DNA of 19,773 nt from JAFGED01 sp964551295 (GCA_964551295.1 CAZKDJ010000065.1:1-19773); one strand, 5' to 3'. Shown: positions 1-6,803, counted from the stretch's first letter. The notes: generated by a model from the letters alone, not told the origin. Translations and numbers: made by a program.

Positions 1-657
1 CTGAAGGGCTACCGCGTGCGCATCGTCATGCCGGAGGATATGAGCGACGAGCGCAAAAAGCTGATCCAGGCACTGGGTGCGGAATTGGTGCTTACGCCGG
101 CCAAGGATAGCATCCGCGGAGCCGTGGAGCGCGTCCGTCAGATGGCAGCGGAGGACGCGCACATCTATGTGCCCCAGCAGTTCGAGAACCCCGACAACCC
201 ACGCGTCCACTACGAGGAGACAGCGCACGAGTTGTGGCGGCAGATGACAGGCGAGGTCGCCGCCTTCGTCGCCGGCGTGGGCAGCGGCGGGACGCTGCAG
301 GGCGTGGGCAGGTTCCTGCGCGAGCACAAACCCGACGCCAAGATCGTGGCCGTCGAGCCCAAGAACGTCTCCGCCATCCTGGGGCACGAGCCGGGCCTGC
401 ACCAGATCCAGGGCATCGGCGACGGCTTCGTGCCGGACGTTCTGGATGTATCCCTGGTCGATGAGGTGATCGAGGTCAGCGACGAGGACGCCATCGAGAC
501 GACGCGCCAACTAGGGCGGGATTACGGCCTGCTGGTCGGGATAAGCTCCGGCGCCAACGTGTGGGCGGCGCGCCAGTTGGCCGCCAGGATAAAGGGCAAC
601 GTCGCCACCGTCCTGCCCGACCGCGCGGAGAGATACTTTAGTACGGCGTTGCTGTAA
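1..657 (+). CDS. cysK: Cysteine synthase (O-acetylserine sulfhydrylase), 5'-truncated by window edge
   Basis: This is a PLP-dependent beta-replacement enzyme that makes L-cysteine from O-acetyl-L-serine and sulfide in the cytoplasm. The reading frame is open from base 1, so the true start and the PLP-binding lysine region lie outside the window; the last ~218 residues are present. Visible fold-type II signatures are the glycine-rich phosphate-binding loop GSGGTL, followed by the SSGAN segment and a C-terminal PDRAERYFS stretch, all typical of CysK/CysM. The segment MPEDMSDERKKLIQALGAE is the usual region after the active-site domain. Length and ending fit CysK (~310 aa). CysM or cystathionine beta-synthase are the alternatives, but nothing like a CBS domain follows. 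The gene ends with TAA and faces lon tail to tail. Confidence 0.93.
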   Translation: MKGYRVRIVMPEDMSDERKKLIQALGAELVLTPAKDSIRGAVERVRQMAAEDAHIYVPQQFENPDNPRVHYEETAHELWRQMTGEVAAFVAGVGSGGTLQGVGRFLREHKPDAKIVAVEPKNVSAILGHEPGLHQIQGIGDGFVPDVLDVSLVDEVIEVSDEDAIETTRQLGRDYGLLVGISSGANVWAARQLAARIKGNVATVLPDRAERYFSTALL

Positions 658-749
658 AGACCATCATTACCAGACCCTTATCTCAAGCATTCTCCACAAA
701 TACGCGTCCGACCGCCTAGTCGAGCAAACTTGACCTCACGAAATGGTAT

Positions 750-769
750 TTCAGCACATCATTGCTGAA
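750..769. repeat. Small hairpin upstream of the cysK/lon terminator
   Basis: TTCAGCA (750-756) pairs with TGCTGAA (763-769) across a 6-base loop. It lies 3 bases before the bidirectional terminator, in the convergent intergenic space. It may assist transcript ending or 3'-end stability for cysK; no other role is visible. Confidence 0.5.
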
Positions 770-772
770 CAC

Positions 773-805
773 AAAAAGCCCCAGAGCTTGAAACTCGGGC
801 TTTTT
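773..805. terminator. Bidirectional rho-independent terminator between cysK and lon
   Basis: AAAAAGCCC (773-781) pairs perfectly with GGGCTTTTT (797-805). A short inner GAG/CTC pairing reduces the loop. The stem has an A-run on one side and a T-run on the other, so it works as an intrinsic terminator in both directions. It sits between the end of cysK (+) and the end of lon (-), exactly where a shared terminator is expected. Confidence 0.85.
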
Positions 806-835
806 CGAAACTGCCGCGTTGGGCAAGTGAGAGTG

Positions 836-2434
836 CTAAACCATTCCTGCCACGAGCTCTTTCGAGCGCCCGTTTCCGCCCTTCGGCGACTCGTCCAGGG
901 CCACCTCGAACTCGATCTGCGGCACGATGGCCCGCTCCAGCACCTCGTCCAGGTGCTCGACCAGCACGAACTTGAGCTCGTCCCGAATCTCTTGCGGCAC
1001 ATCGTCCAGATCGACCTCGTTGGCCTGGGGCAGGATCACCGTCTTGAGCCCGTGACGGTGGGCAGCCAGCACTTTTTGCTTGACGCCGCCGATGGGCAGC
1101 ACCTGCCCTTGCAGCGTCACCTCGCCCGTCATCCCCACGTCGCCGCACACGTGGCGCTCAGTCAGTTCAGAGACCAGCGCCGTCACCAGCGTCACGCCGG
1201 CCGAAGGGCCGTCCTTGGGAATCGCGCCCGCCGGGACGTGAAGATGCACCACCCTGTCCTCCAGCGTGTTCTCCGGCAGGCCCAGGTTCTCCAGCTCGCC
1301 TTGCACGTAGCTGAGGGCAATGCGGGCCGATTCTTTCATCACGTCGCCGAGTTGACCAGTGAGGATCAAGTCGCCTTGGCCCTCCATCGCCTTAGCCTCG
1401 ACGAAGAGCACCTCGCCACCGGCAGGCGTCCAGGCCAATCCCGTCGCCACGCCGGGCAACTCCGTGCGCAGGTAGGACTCGTTGCGATAGCGCGGTTTGC
1501 CCAGGTACTCGCGCGCCTTCTCCGCGTCGACGGCCACGTCGCATACCGTGTCGTCGTTGCACGAGGCGATCTGGGTGGCCACCTTGCGCAACGCCCGCCC
1601 GATCTCCCGCTCCAGGTTACGCACGCCCGCTTCCCGGGTAAAGTCGCGGATGATGGTCTTGAGCCCATCCTTGGTGAACTTGGCCTCGCCCGTCTGCAAG
1701 CCGTTGATCCTGATCTGGCGCGGCACCAGGTAGCCCTGGGCGATCTGCACCTTGTCGTACTCGGTGTAACCGTCGATCTCGATGATCTCCATGCGGTCGC
1801 GCAGCGGCGCCGGGATCGTGCTCAACGTGTTGGCCGTGGTGATGAAAAACACCTCGCTCAGGTCAAAGTCCACGTCCAGGTAGTGATCCCGAAACGCGTG
1901 GTTCTGCTGCGGGTCGAGCACCTCCAAGAGCGCGCTCGCCGGGTCACCCCGCCAGTCGGCACCGATCTTGTCCACCTCGTCCAGCATAAACACCGGGTTA
2001 CGCGTACCCGCGCGCTTGAGCGCCTGGACAATCCGCCCGGGCATCGCGCCGATGTAAGTGCGTCGATGACCGCGAATCTCGGCCTCGTCGCGCATACCGC
2101 CCAGACTCATGCGAGTGAACTCGCGTCCCAGCGCCCGCGCGATCGAGCGACCCAGGCTGGTCTTGCCCACACCTGGCGGCCCGACGAAGCACAAGATAGC
2201 CGTCGCGCTCACGTCGTCTTCGCTCTCCACGCCGCGCTCCAGCCGCAGCTTGCGCACGGCCAGGTATTCCAGGATGCGCTCCTTGACCTTTTCCAGGCCA
2301 TAGTGATCCTCGTTCAACACCTGCTCGGCGTGAGCCAGGTCGAGGTTGTCCTCCGAAAGCTTGTCCCAAGGCAGATCAGTCAGCCAGTCCAGATACGTCT
2401 TGATCACGCCCGCCTCGGCCGACTGCGGGTTCAT
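836..2434 (-). CDS. lon: Lon protease, C-terminal part (AAA+ ATPase and Ser-Lys protease), downstream of an in-frame TAG
   Basis: This is the 532-residue rear part of an ATP-dependent Lon protease, which degrades damaged and regulatory proteins in the cytoplasm as a hexamer. It has Walker A GPPGVGKT (residues 85-92 of this piece), Walker B VFMLDEVDK, the arginine-rich RGHRRTYIGAMPGR segment, then the protease domain. The catalytic Ser is in PKDGPSAG (S411) and the catalytic Lys in GGVKQK (K454), with the correct 43-residue spacing. Only the coiled N-terminal part is missing. That part lies immediately upstream in the same frame and is separated only by one TAG at 2477-2479. The codons between the TAG and this ATG still read as conserved Lon sequence (ARKEADRELDRLSQ), so the start at 2434 is just the first ATG after the stop. 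This is either a nonsense-inactivated lon, a sequencing error, or a re-initiated half-protein. The whole reading frame would be 823 codons, normal for Lon. Confidence 0.9.
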   Translation of the reverse strand: MNPQSAEAGVIKTYLDWLTDLPWDKLSEDNLDLAHAEQVLNEDHYGLEKVKERILEYLAVRKLRLERGVESEDDVSATAILCFVGPPGVGKTSLGRSIARALGREFTRMSLGGMRDEAEIRGHRRTYIGAMPGRIVQALKRAGTRNPVFMLDEVDKIGADWRGDPASALLEVLDPQQNHAFRDHYLDVDFDLSEVFFITTANTLSTIPAPLRDRMEIIEIDGYTEYDKVQIAQGYLVPRQIRINGLQTGEAKFTKDGLKTIIRDFTREAGVRNLEREIGRALRKVATQIASCNDDTVCDVAVDAEKAREYLGKPRYRNESYLRTELPGVATGLAWTPAGGEVLFVEAKAMEGQGDLILTGQLGDVMKESARIALSYVQGELENLGLPENTLEDRVVHLHVPAGAIPKDGPSAGVTLVTALVSELTERHVCGDVGMTGEVTLQGQVLPIGGVKQKVLAAHRHGLKTVILPQANEVDLDDVPQEIRDELKFVLVEHLDEVLERAIVPQIEFEVALDESPKGGNGRSKELVAGMV

Positions 2435-2476
2435 CTGCGACAGCCGGTCCAGCTCCCGATCGGCCTCCTTGCGCGC

Positions 2477-3307
2477 CTACTCCGGCAACCCGGCTTCCTC
2501 GATCTTGCGCCGATAGTCGCCATTCTCGTCATTGCTGTCCTCGCCCAGCTCCTTCTGGATGGCTTTCATCTGCTGACGCAGGTAGTATTCGCGCTGCGCC
2601 TGCTCCATCTCCCCCTGGGCCTCCTCGCGGATTTTTTGGCCCAGTTCAAGCACCTCCAACTCGTGCTGCATAGTGGTCAGCAAGATACGCATCTGCTCCG
2701 TAAGGTCTTGGCCGGCCAGCACTTGCTGCGCCTGCGCTGCCTCCAGGCGAACGTTGGAAGCGATCATGTAAAGCAGTGTGCTGGGTTCGTCGATCTGATC
2801 TAGGATGTCGACGATGCCCTCGGGTACCTGCGGGAAGAAGACGACCATGCGCCGGGCGGCATCCAGCAACTCGCGCCGCAGCGCCTCGATCTCTGCCTCG
2901 TCAATAAACGTCTCTGGAAATGACTCCACCCGCACCTTGAGGTAGGGTTTCTCAGCCAGCCAGTCAACGATACGCACACGGGCCAACCCGCGCACCATGA
3001 TCTGGTAGTCGTCGTTGATACGCAGCGCGCGCTCGACCGTGGCCAGCGTGCCTATTTGATAGACGCCATCCGGCCCGGGCTCCTCCACCGCAGGGTCGGT
3101 CATCGCAGCCAACACAACCAATCGATCGCCCTCCAGCACATCCTCCAGCAGGCGAATTGAGCGCTCCAAACCAACCGCCAGGGGCAACAATCCATCGGGA
3201 AACGCCACCACGTTGCGCAACGGCAGCACGGGCAACTCGCTGGGCCAGTCGCTTCGCTGAATGGCATGTCCCGTCCTGTCTTTGTCTTGAACCAATGGTA
3301 GTAACAT
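2477..3307 (-). CDS. lon: Lon protease, N-terminal domain part, ends at a premature TAG
   Basis: These 276 residues match the Lon N-terminal (LAN/PUA-like) substrate-binding domain and the start of the helical linker. LPVLPLRNVVAFPDGLLPLAVG is the classic Lon opening, and the part near the end (QMKAIQKELGEDSNDE) is the conserved coiled region. The frame stops at TAG in GLPE-TAG-ARKEAD, where Lon proteins normally continue, often with Glu; GAG to TAG is a one-base change. The start ATG at 3307 has GAGGTGAGG just upstream. The downstream reading frame carries the ATPase and protease (836-2434). On its own this fragment would have no catalytic activity. lon is divergent from the altronate dehydratase-like gene and shares the 179-bp intergenic region with it. 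No clear CIRCE element was seen. Confidence 0.9.
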   Translation of the reverse strand: MLLPLVQDKDRTGHAIQRSDWPSELPVLPLRNVVAFPDGLLPLAVGLERSIRLLEDVLEGDRLVVLAAMTDPAVEEPGPDGVYQIGTLATVERALRINDDYQIMVRGLARVRIVDWLAEKPYLKVRVESFPETFIDEAEIEALRRELLDAARRMVVFFPQVPEGIVDILDQIDEPSTLLYMIASNVRLEAAQAQQVLAGQDLTEQMRILLTTMQHELEVLELGQKIREEAQGEMEQAQREYYLRQQMKAIQKELGEDSNDENGDYRRKIEEAGLPE

Positions 3308-3385
3308 ACCTCACCTCATCTTTACGCAATCCAACGCTCTCCAATACAGTTCAGTAGATTATCGTCCATTACCATTGGAAATGCA

Positions 3386-3414
3386 TTGCTATTGCATTAG
3401 AATTACGTTAGAAT
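3386..3414 (+). promoter_or_regulatory. Sigma-70-type promoter for the altronate dehydratase-like gene
   Basis: TTGCTA (3386-3391) and TAGAAT (3409-3414) are separated by exactly 17 bases, 72 bases upstream of the ATG at 3487. Two imperfect 11-base direct repeats (ATTGCATTAGA at 3391-3401 and ATTACGTTAGA at 3402-3412) fill the spacer and overlap the -10 hexamer, so a repressor or activator could bind here. No experimental support. Confidence 0.5.
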
Positions 3415-3423
3415 CCCGGTGAA

Positions 3424-3446
3424 TTTGACGTAAAAGCAATGTCAAA
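3424..3446 (+). promoter_or_regulatory. Inverted repeat in the 5' leader of the dehydratase gene (possible operator)
   Basis: TTTGAC (3424-3429) and GTCAAA (3441-3446) form a perfect dyad with an 11-base centre, beginning 10 bases after the predicted -10 hexamer. Sugar-acid catabolic genes are often controlled by GntR-, LacI- or IclR-type repressors binding such dyads. No regulator gene is adjacent, so the assignment is by position only. Confidence 0.3.
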
Positions 3447-3486
3447 GTATGCTTACGCACAGAACAACCCCTACTGAGGTGGACTG

Positions 3487-5097
3487 ATGGACAATGGTTC
3501 TCGTGTGCCCTCTAGATCTGAAACCGTGCCACTCCGCCAGGTAGCCGTGCACCTCCATCCCCGGGATGACGTGGCCATCGCCAAGGTAGACCTGCAACCG
3601 GGCATGGTCCTGGCCTTGGAACCAACAGACTCCCTTGACACGCAGGTAACGGTGCGCCAGCACGTACCCAGCGGCCACAAGGTCGCCCTGCGGCAGATCG
3701 CCGCCGGTGAGGCCGTGCATCGGTATGGCCAGGTCATCGGATTCGCCAAGCATCTCATCCTACCCGGCGAACACGTGCACACGCACAACCTGGAGGTGCG
3801 CGAGCTAGCGCAGCAACCAACCGTCGAGGCGGGCGTCGAGCCGGCGGCCCTCGTGCCAGAGAGTGAGCGCCTGATCTTCTGGGGTTACCGGCGCGCCGAC
3901 GGCCAAGTGGGCACTCGAAACTACATCGCCATTATCCCCACGGTCAACTGCTCGGCCTCGGCCAGCCGCCAGATTGCGCGCGCTTTCACGGCGGAGCGGT
4001 TGGCCCCCTACCCCAACCTAGACGGTGTGGTCGCATTCACGCACCACGCAGGATGCCGCAACTGCGCCGGCAGCGCCGACACCGCCATCCTCCAGCGGGT
4101 CCTGGCAGGAATAGCGCGCCACCCCAACGTCGGTGGGTACATCCTCGTGGGGCTGGGATGCGAGGTCAACCAGATCGACGACTTGGTGCGTGCGCACCAT
4201 CTGGTGCGCAGGCACCACCTGCGTGCGGGCGATGGCAAGCAAGCCCCTGTGGGATTGGTGATCCAAGAGCTGGGCGGGATCCGCAAGACGGTGGAGGCGG
4301 GCATCGCAGCCGTGGAGGAATTGCTCCCCGGGGTCACCGCCGTCCAACGGTCGCCCCAGCCGATCTCTGCACTGGTGCTGGCGCTGCAATGCGGGGGCAG
4401 CGACAGTTGGTCCGGGGTAACCGCCAACCCGGTCGTTGGGATGGTGGCCGACGAGGTAGTGCGGCAGGGTGGAACCGTCGTGTTGAGCGAGACGCCCGAG
4501 ATCTATGGTGCCGAGCACCTGCTCGCGAGCCGGGCCATCTCGCCCGCCGTGGGGCAAAAACTGATGACCAAGATCCGCTGGTGGGAAGAGCACGTAGCGC
4601 GCCTAGGGCTCACGATAGACAACAACCCCAGTCCCGGCAACAAGGCCGGCGGGCTGACCACCATCTACGAAAAGTCACTGGGCTGCGTGACCAAAGCCGG
4701 CACCACTCCCTTGGTACGCGTTTACGATCACGCCGAACGGGTGACCACGCGCGGTCTCGCTTTCATGGACGGTCCAGGCTACGACCCGGTCTCGGTCACC
4801 GGCCAGGTCGCAGGCGGCTGCAATCTGGTATTGTTTACCACGGGGCGGGGCAGCGTCGCCGGTTTCAAGCCAGCGCCCGTGATCAAGGTCAGCAGCAACT
4901 CGGCCGTCTACCAACGGATGACCGAAGACATCGACCTGGACGCCGGCCGAGTGCTGGAAGGTGTAAGCATAGATAAAGTGGCAGATGAGCTGCTGAACCT
5001 GGTCGTCGCGGTGGCATCGGGCCAACCATCCAAGAGCGAGACGCAGGGCGTGGGAGAGGACGAGTTCGTGGTGTGGGATCTAGGAGGCACCCTCTGA
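3487..5097 (+). CDS. Altronate/galactarate dehydratase family protein (UxaA/GarD type) with N-terminal SAF domain
   Basis: This is a cytoplasmic, probably iron-dependent hydro-lyase that removes water from a sugar acid to give a 2-keto-3-deoxy sugar acid. D-altronate (galacturonate route) or D-galactarate are the family substrates. The 536-residue length is close to UxaA (~495) and GarD (~523). Residues ~15-105 form the SAF domain (HPRDDVAIA, LPGEHVHTHN). Residues ~130-530 form the dehydratase core, with GYRRADGQVGTRNY (133-146), CGGSD (302-306), PSPGNKAGGLTTIYEKSLG (381-399) and FTTGRGS. The ATG at 3487 has GAGGTGG 4 bases upstream. It stands alone, with no uxaB, uxaC or kdgK homologue adjacent. 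Family assignment is strong; the exact substrate cannot be decided from the sequence. Confidence 0.88.
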   Translation: MDNGSRVPSRSETVPLRQVAVHLHPRDDVAIAKVDLQPGMVLALEPTDSLDTQVTVRQHVPSGHKVALRQIAAGEAVHRYGQVIGFAKHLILPGEHVHTHNLEVRELAQQPTVEAGVEPAALVPESERLIFWGYRRADGQVGTRNYIAIIPTVNCSASASRQIARAFTAERLAPYPNLDGVVAFTHHAGCRNCAGSADTAILQRVLAGIARHPNVGGYILVGLGCEVNQIDDLVRAHHLVRRHHLRAGDGKQAPVGLVIQELGGIRKTVEAGIAAVEELLPGVTAVQRSPQPISALVLALQCGGSDSWSGVTANPVVGMVADEVVRQGGTVVLSETPEIYGAEHLLASRAISPAVGQKLMTKIRWWEEHVARLGLTIDNNPSPGNKAGGLTTIYEKSLGCVTKAGTTPLVRVYDHAERVTTRGLAFMDGPGYDPVSVTGQVAGGCNLVLFTTGRGSVAGFKPAPVIKVSSNSAVYQRMTEDIDLDAGRVLEGVSIDKVADELLNLVVAVASGQPSKSETQGVGEDEFVVWDLGGTL

Positions 5098-5203
5098 GTG
5101 AAAGGGGTTGAAGATGAATCACGAGCGAAAGTAGATCCATCATCAATGGCAAATATCGCTGGGACGTTCAAGCTCATCGGCCTTCCCGATTTTCGGCTGT
5201 GCC

Positions 5204-5229
5204 AAAAGTCGATCCGGTCTCTGACTTTT
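5204..5229. terminator. Weak terminator-like hairpin after the dehydratase gene
   Basis: AAAAGTC (5204-5210) pairs with GACTTTT (5223-5229) over a 12-base loop. The stem is short and the T-run is only four bases, so this is a weak candidate for ending the dehydratase transcript ~110 bases after its stop codon. Confidence 0.3.
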
Positions 5230-5304
5230 ACGTGATTGTGGACGCAAAGCGGGTCAGCGGTGACAGCCGTCTTCGAGTTTGATAACTTTGAGTTGGGGAC
5301 ACAA

Positions 5305-5335
5305 GCGCCGCCCCCCAGACTGAAGAGGGCGGCGC
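5305..5335. repeat. GC-rich hairpin
   Basis: GCGCCGCCC (5305-5313) pairs perfectly with GGGCGGCGC (5327-5335), giving a 9-bp stem with a 13-base loop. There is no T-run on either side, so it is not a normal intrinsic terminator. It could be a structural RNA element or a remnant repeat. Confidence 0.55.
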
Positions 5336-5481
5336 GGGCAATTCGTAACCAGACGTCAAATCGATTGCATCACGCTTGTAAGAATCACTACTGAGGCGGA
5401 TGGAACCCAGAAGGTCGAAACTTGTACCGGTATATTCGATCTGATACAATTCCCCCGTGTCCTGGTGGCGCTGTGATTTAC

Positions 5482-5509
5482 TTGTTAAGCTACCAGGTCG
5501 TGGTATAGT
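5482..5509 (+). promoter_or_regulatory. Possible promoter in the low-coding interval
   Basis: TTGTTA (5482-5487) and TATAGT (5504-5509) are spaced by 16 bases and resemble sigma-70 hexamers. No convincing plus-strand gene follows, so it may be relict or drive a short RNA. Confidence 0.25.
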
Positions 5510-5571
5510 CACCCTTGACTAACGAGTGCCCCACAGCATTCGAGGCGCTTGGGGCTTGACCAGACCGATGA

Positions 5572-5612
5572 AGGGGGCCTGCGCCTCACTGGTTACGATT
5601 TTTCGGCCCCCT
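5572..5612. repeat. Inverted repeat overlapping the end of the small minus-strand gene
   Basis: AGGGGGCC (5572-5579) and GGCCCCCT (5605-5612) form an 8-bp perfect inverted repeat with a 25-base loop. One arm overlaps the TAG stop (5611-5613) of the minus-strand reading frame. It could act as a weak 3' hairpin for that transcript, although no T-run follows. Confidence 0.4.
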
Positions 5613-6021
5613 AACAGGTTGCCTGTCCAGTTCTCGCTCCGGGGTAAAACGGATTTGCGCGATCTATCTCACCCTTTCCGACGCCGTCTACCCCATCAAC
5701 CACAAGATTTGGGCCAAACAGGGCTGTACCACCACGATACCCACCAGTATCTGCGCGCGCGGCTGCCAGGCCGCAGCCGACACGTGGCACATCTGCCCGG
5801 CCGGCGAGATGGATGTGTGGTCGGTGGGTGGAGCGCAGTCCAAGCAGGCTGCCGTCCTGGCAGAAGACCGTCAGCACACGATGCACGAAGGCAGTCATCT
5901 CCGAAGGCGGCACGTCCTGCGATCTCAGGCGGACGACCAGTTCGTCGCGCAGTTCCAGCGTGCCGGGAGATAGCTCCAGGTCGGGGATCACGGCCTCGTC
6001 TGGGATTAATGCTGTCAGCAC
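5611..6021 (-). CDS. Hypothetical protein, possibly frameshifted
   Basis: The family is not recognised. The 136-residue frame starts with GTG at 6021, with a good GGAGGT ribosome-binding sequence 5 bases upstream. Over 6015-5830 it has strongly GC-rich codon third positions, so the first ~65 residues (ELSPGTLELRDELVVRLRSQ and onward) look like a real protein. Below ~5810 the GC-rich column moves to another minus-strand frame that ends at a TAG near 5696, while the annotated frame becomes glycine-rich and shadow-like. This pattern suggests a frameshift near 5800-5830 or a decayed gene end. No membrane segment or motif is visible in the well-coding half. No neighbour suggests a role. Confidence 0.4.
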   Translation of the reverse strand: MLTALIPDEAVIPDLELSPGTLELRDELVVRLRSQDVPPSEMTAFVHRVLTVFCQDGSLLGLRSTHRPHIHLAGRADVPRVGCGLAAARADTGGYRGGTALFGPNLVVDGVDGVGKGEIDRANPFYPGARTGQATC

Positions 6022-6153
6022 CCTCCACCTCCAGTGGATCTATCCAACCGCCGCAGCGCCTTTGAGGCGTCAGAATCCAACGAAGAGTGATAGGCGCAGG
6101 AGCGCTCACGAGTATGCGCCACTGTTCCAGAATGATCAAGCGTACCGGCGTAG

Positions 6154-6361
6154 AATCCAGATACGACGAGCGATAGCGAAATCGTTGGCGTATCTCTTAT
6201 TACCGGCGTGCCCTGGCGCAGAACGCGGCGCTGCGGCGCTCTCGGAGGCAGAAGCGATGAGTGTCGCCAAGAAACCCATGCCATCGAGAAGTGGGCACAG
6301 ATGGCGATCAGGTTGGTTGAAGAAGAGCTGGCGGAGCGAGCACAACGTCTAGCAGAATAGC
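6154..6361 (+). pseudogene. Possible remnant of a coding region, family unidentified
   Basis: An open frame without a start codon ends in a helical, charged stretch (EKWAQMAIRLVEEELAERAQ) and a TAG at 6359-6361. After the TAG the same frame continues for a few codons as PRCERCGKKQKSKGF, a CxxC zinc-knuckle-like pattern. A helix followed by CxxC-G resembles the front of some transposases or small zinc-ribbon proteins, but the match is too short to name. It lies 83 bases before the MITE-like element, which would fit a debris zone of mobile DNA. Confidence 0.2.
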
Positions 6362-6388
6362 CGCGTTGTGAGCGGTGCGGCAAGAAAC

Positions 6389-6421
6389 AGAAGAGCAAGG
6401 GGTTTTGAGTTGCGCTCTTCT
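6389..6421. repeat. Hairpin before the MITE-like element
   Basis: AGAAGAGC (6389-6396) and GCTCTTCT (6414-6421) form an 8-bp perfect stem with a 17-base loop. The 3' side is pyrimidine-rich but has no long T-run. It is possibly a weak terminator of a lost gene. Confidence 0.4.
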
Positions 6422-6443
6422 TCTCCGTGTGGTATCATTTGTT

Positions 6444-6596
6444 GGGTCTACGCAGATTAGTGGGATCACGATGGGCTTTTGCCCCACTTGATTGCCAAAA
6501 TGCGCCCAAAAGCAAGATGGGCGACCCACTTTTGAACAAGAGAGCGGTCAAAATAGGGATTAGCGCTGTTCTTACCCCACAAATCTGCGTAGAGCC
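6444..6596. mobile_element. MITE-like element with ~22-bp terminal inverted repeats
   Basis: The ends are near-perfect inverted repeats: 6444-6466 on the plus strand and 6574-6596 read on the minus strand share TCTACGCAGATT, then one mismatch, then GTGGG, preceded by GG plus one mismatched base. The element is 153 bp, too short for a transposase, and internally contains small stems such as GGGC-TTTT-GCCC. This is the structure of a non-autonomous miniature inverted-repeat element moved in trans. The flanking 8-mers (CATTTGTT and GATAAGTT) match at only 5 of 8 positions, so there is no clear target duplication. The right end abuts a truncated kinase reading frame. The cognate IS family was not identified. 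Confidence 0.75.
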
Positions 6597-6803
6597 GATA
6601 AGTTTACCCTCGTGGTCGGGGATAACGGCGTCGGTTTTCCGCAGGACGTGGACTTTCGAAATACCCAATCACTGGGTCTGAAATTGGTGACCACCTTGGT
6701 GAAGCAAATCGGGGGCAGCATCGAGCTTTATCGCAACGATGGGACGACGTTTGAAATCAAGTTTGCTGCGCCGGACGGTGGGAAAAAGAAGGTGGCACAA
6801 TGA
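6597..6803 (+). pseudogene. Sensor histidine kinase, C-terminal ATPase fragment, 5' part lost
   Basis: The frame reads directly from the right end of the MITE-like element as DKFTLVVGDNGVGFPQD, then SLGLKLVTTLVKQIGGSIEL and FEIKF. These are the G1 box (DNGVGFP) and G2 box (GLKLV) of the GHKL ATPase domain, in the form typical of HisKA_2 sensor kinases. The phospho-accepting histidine, dimerisation helices and N-box are absent; upstream DNA is the element and then unrelated sequence. A GTG at 6612 could start a 63-residue peptide, but it would not be a kinase. The stop overlaps the start of the next receiver gene (ATGA at 6800-6803), showing the kinase and receiver once formed a translationally coupled pair. 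Confidence 0.8.

Larger units (their letters stand above)
5098..5610. other. Non-coding or decayed interval with several hairpins
   Basis: No convincing gene is seen in these ~510 bases. The open frames here have no good ribosome-binding sites, and their codon third positions are less GC-rich than in the flanking genes. It holds a weak terminator-like hairpin (5204-5229), a strong GC hairpin (5305-5335), a promoter-like pair (5482-5509) and the first arm of an inverted repeat (5572-5612). It forms the left part of a low-coding region that continues to ~6600. Confidence 0.6.
6022..6443. other. Low-coding interval between the hypothetical gene and the MITE-like element
   Basis: About 420 bases without a convincing intact gene. 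It holds a possible coding remnant (6154-6361) and a hairpin, AGAAGAGC (6389-6396) with GCTCTTCT (6414-6421), which could be a weak terminator. The serine- and arginine-rich open frames on both strands here look like chance frames. Confidence 0.5.

Noticed and set aside
831..839. GAGTGCTAA, identical to one arm of the CIRCE heat-shock operator
   Set aside because: The partner arm TTAGCACTC is absent at the proper 9-base spacing, and the sequence lies over the lon stop codon rather than a promoter.
743..2803. 686-residue plus-strand open frame antisense to lon
   Set aside because: It is a His/Gln/Arg-rich shadow of the lon coding strand, and the minus-strand frame contains all Lon motifs.
5146..5235. 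29-residue open frame starting MANIAGTFKLIG
   Set aside because: No ribosome-binding sequence and too short to separate from chance.
5228..5512. 94-residue minus-strand open frame
   Set aside because: No good ribosome-binding site, no coding-type third-position bias, no recognisable motif; it spans the GC hairpin.
5813..6352. 179-residue plus-strand frame rich in Ser and Arg
   Set aside because: Composition is typical of an antisense shadow; the minus-strand frame over 5830-6021 has the coding signal.
6532..6560. Possible outward promoter inside the MITE-like element (TTGAAC and TAGGGA)
   Set aside because: The -10 match is poor; only the -35 resembles a consensus.
6436..6604. 8-base target duplication around the MITE-like element (CATTTGTT/GATAAGTT)
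   Set aside because: Only 5 of 8 positions match, which is not convincing; the left flank may not be the original insertion site.
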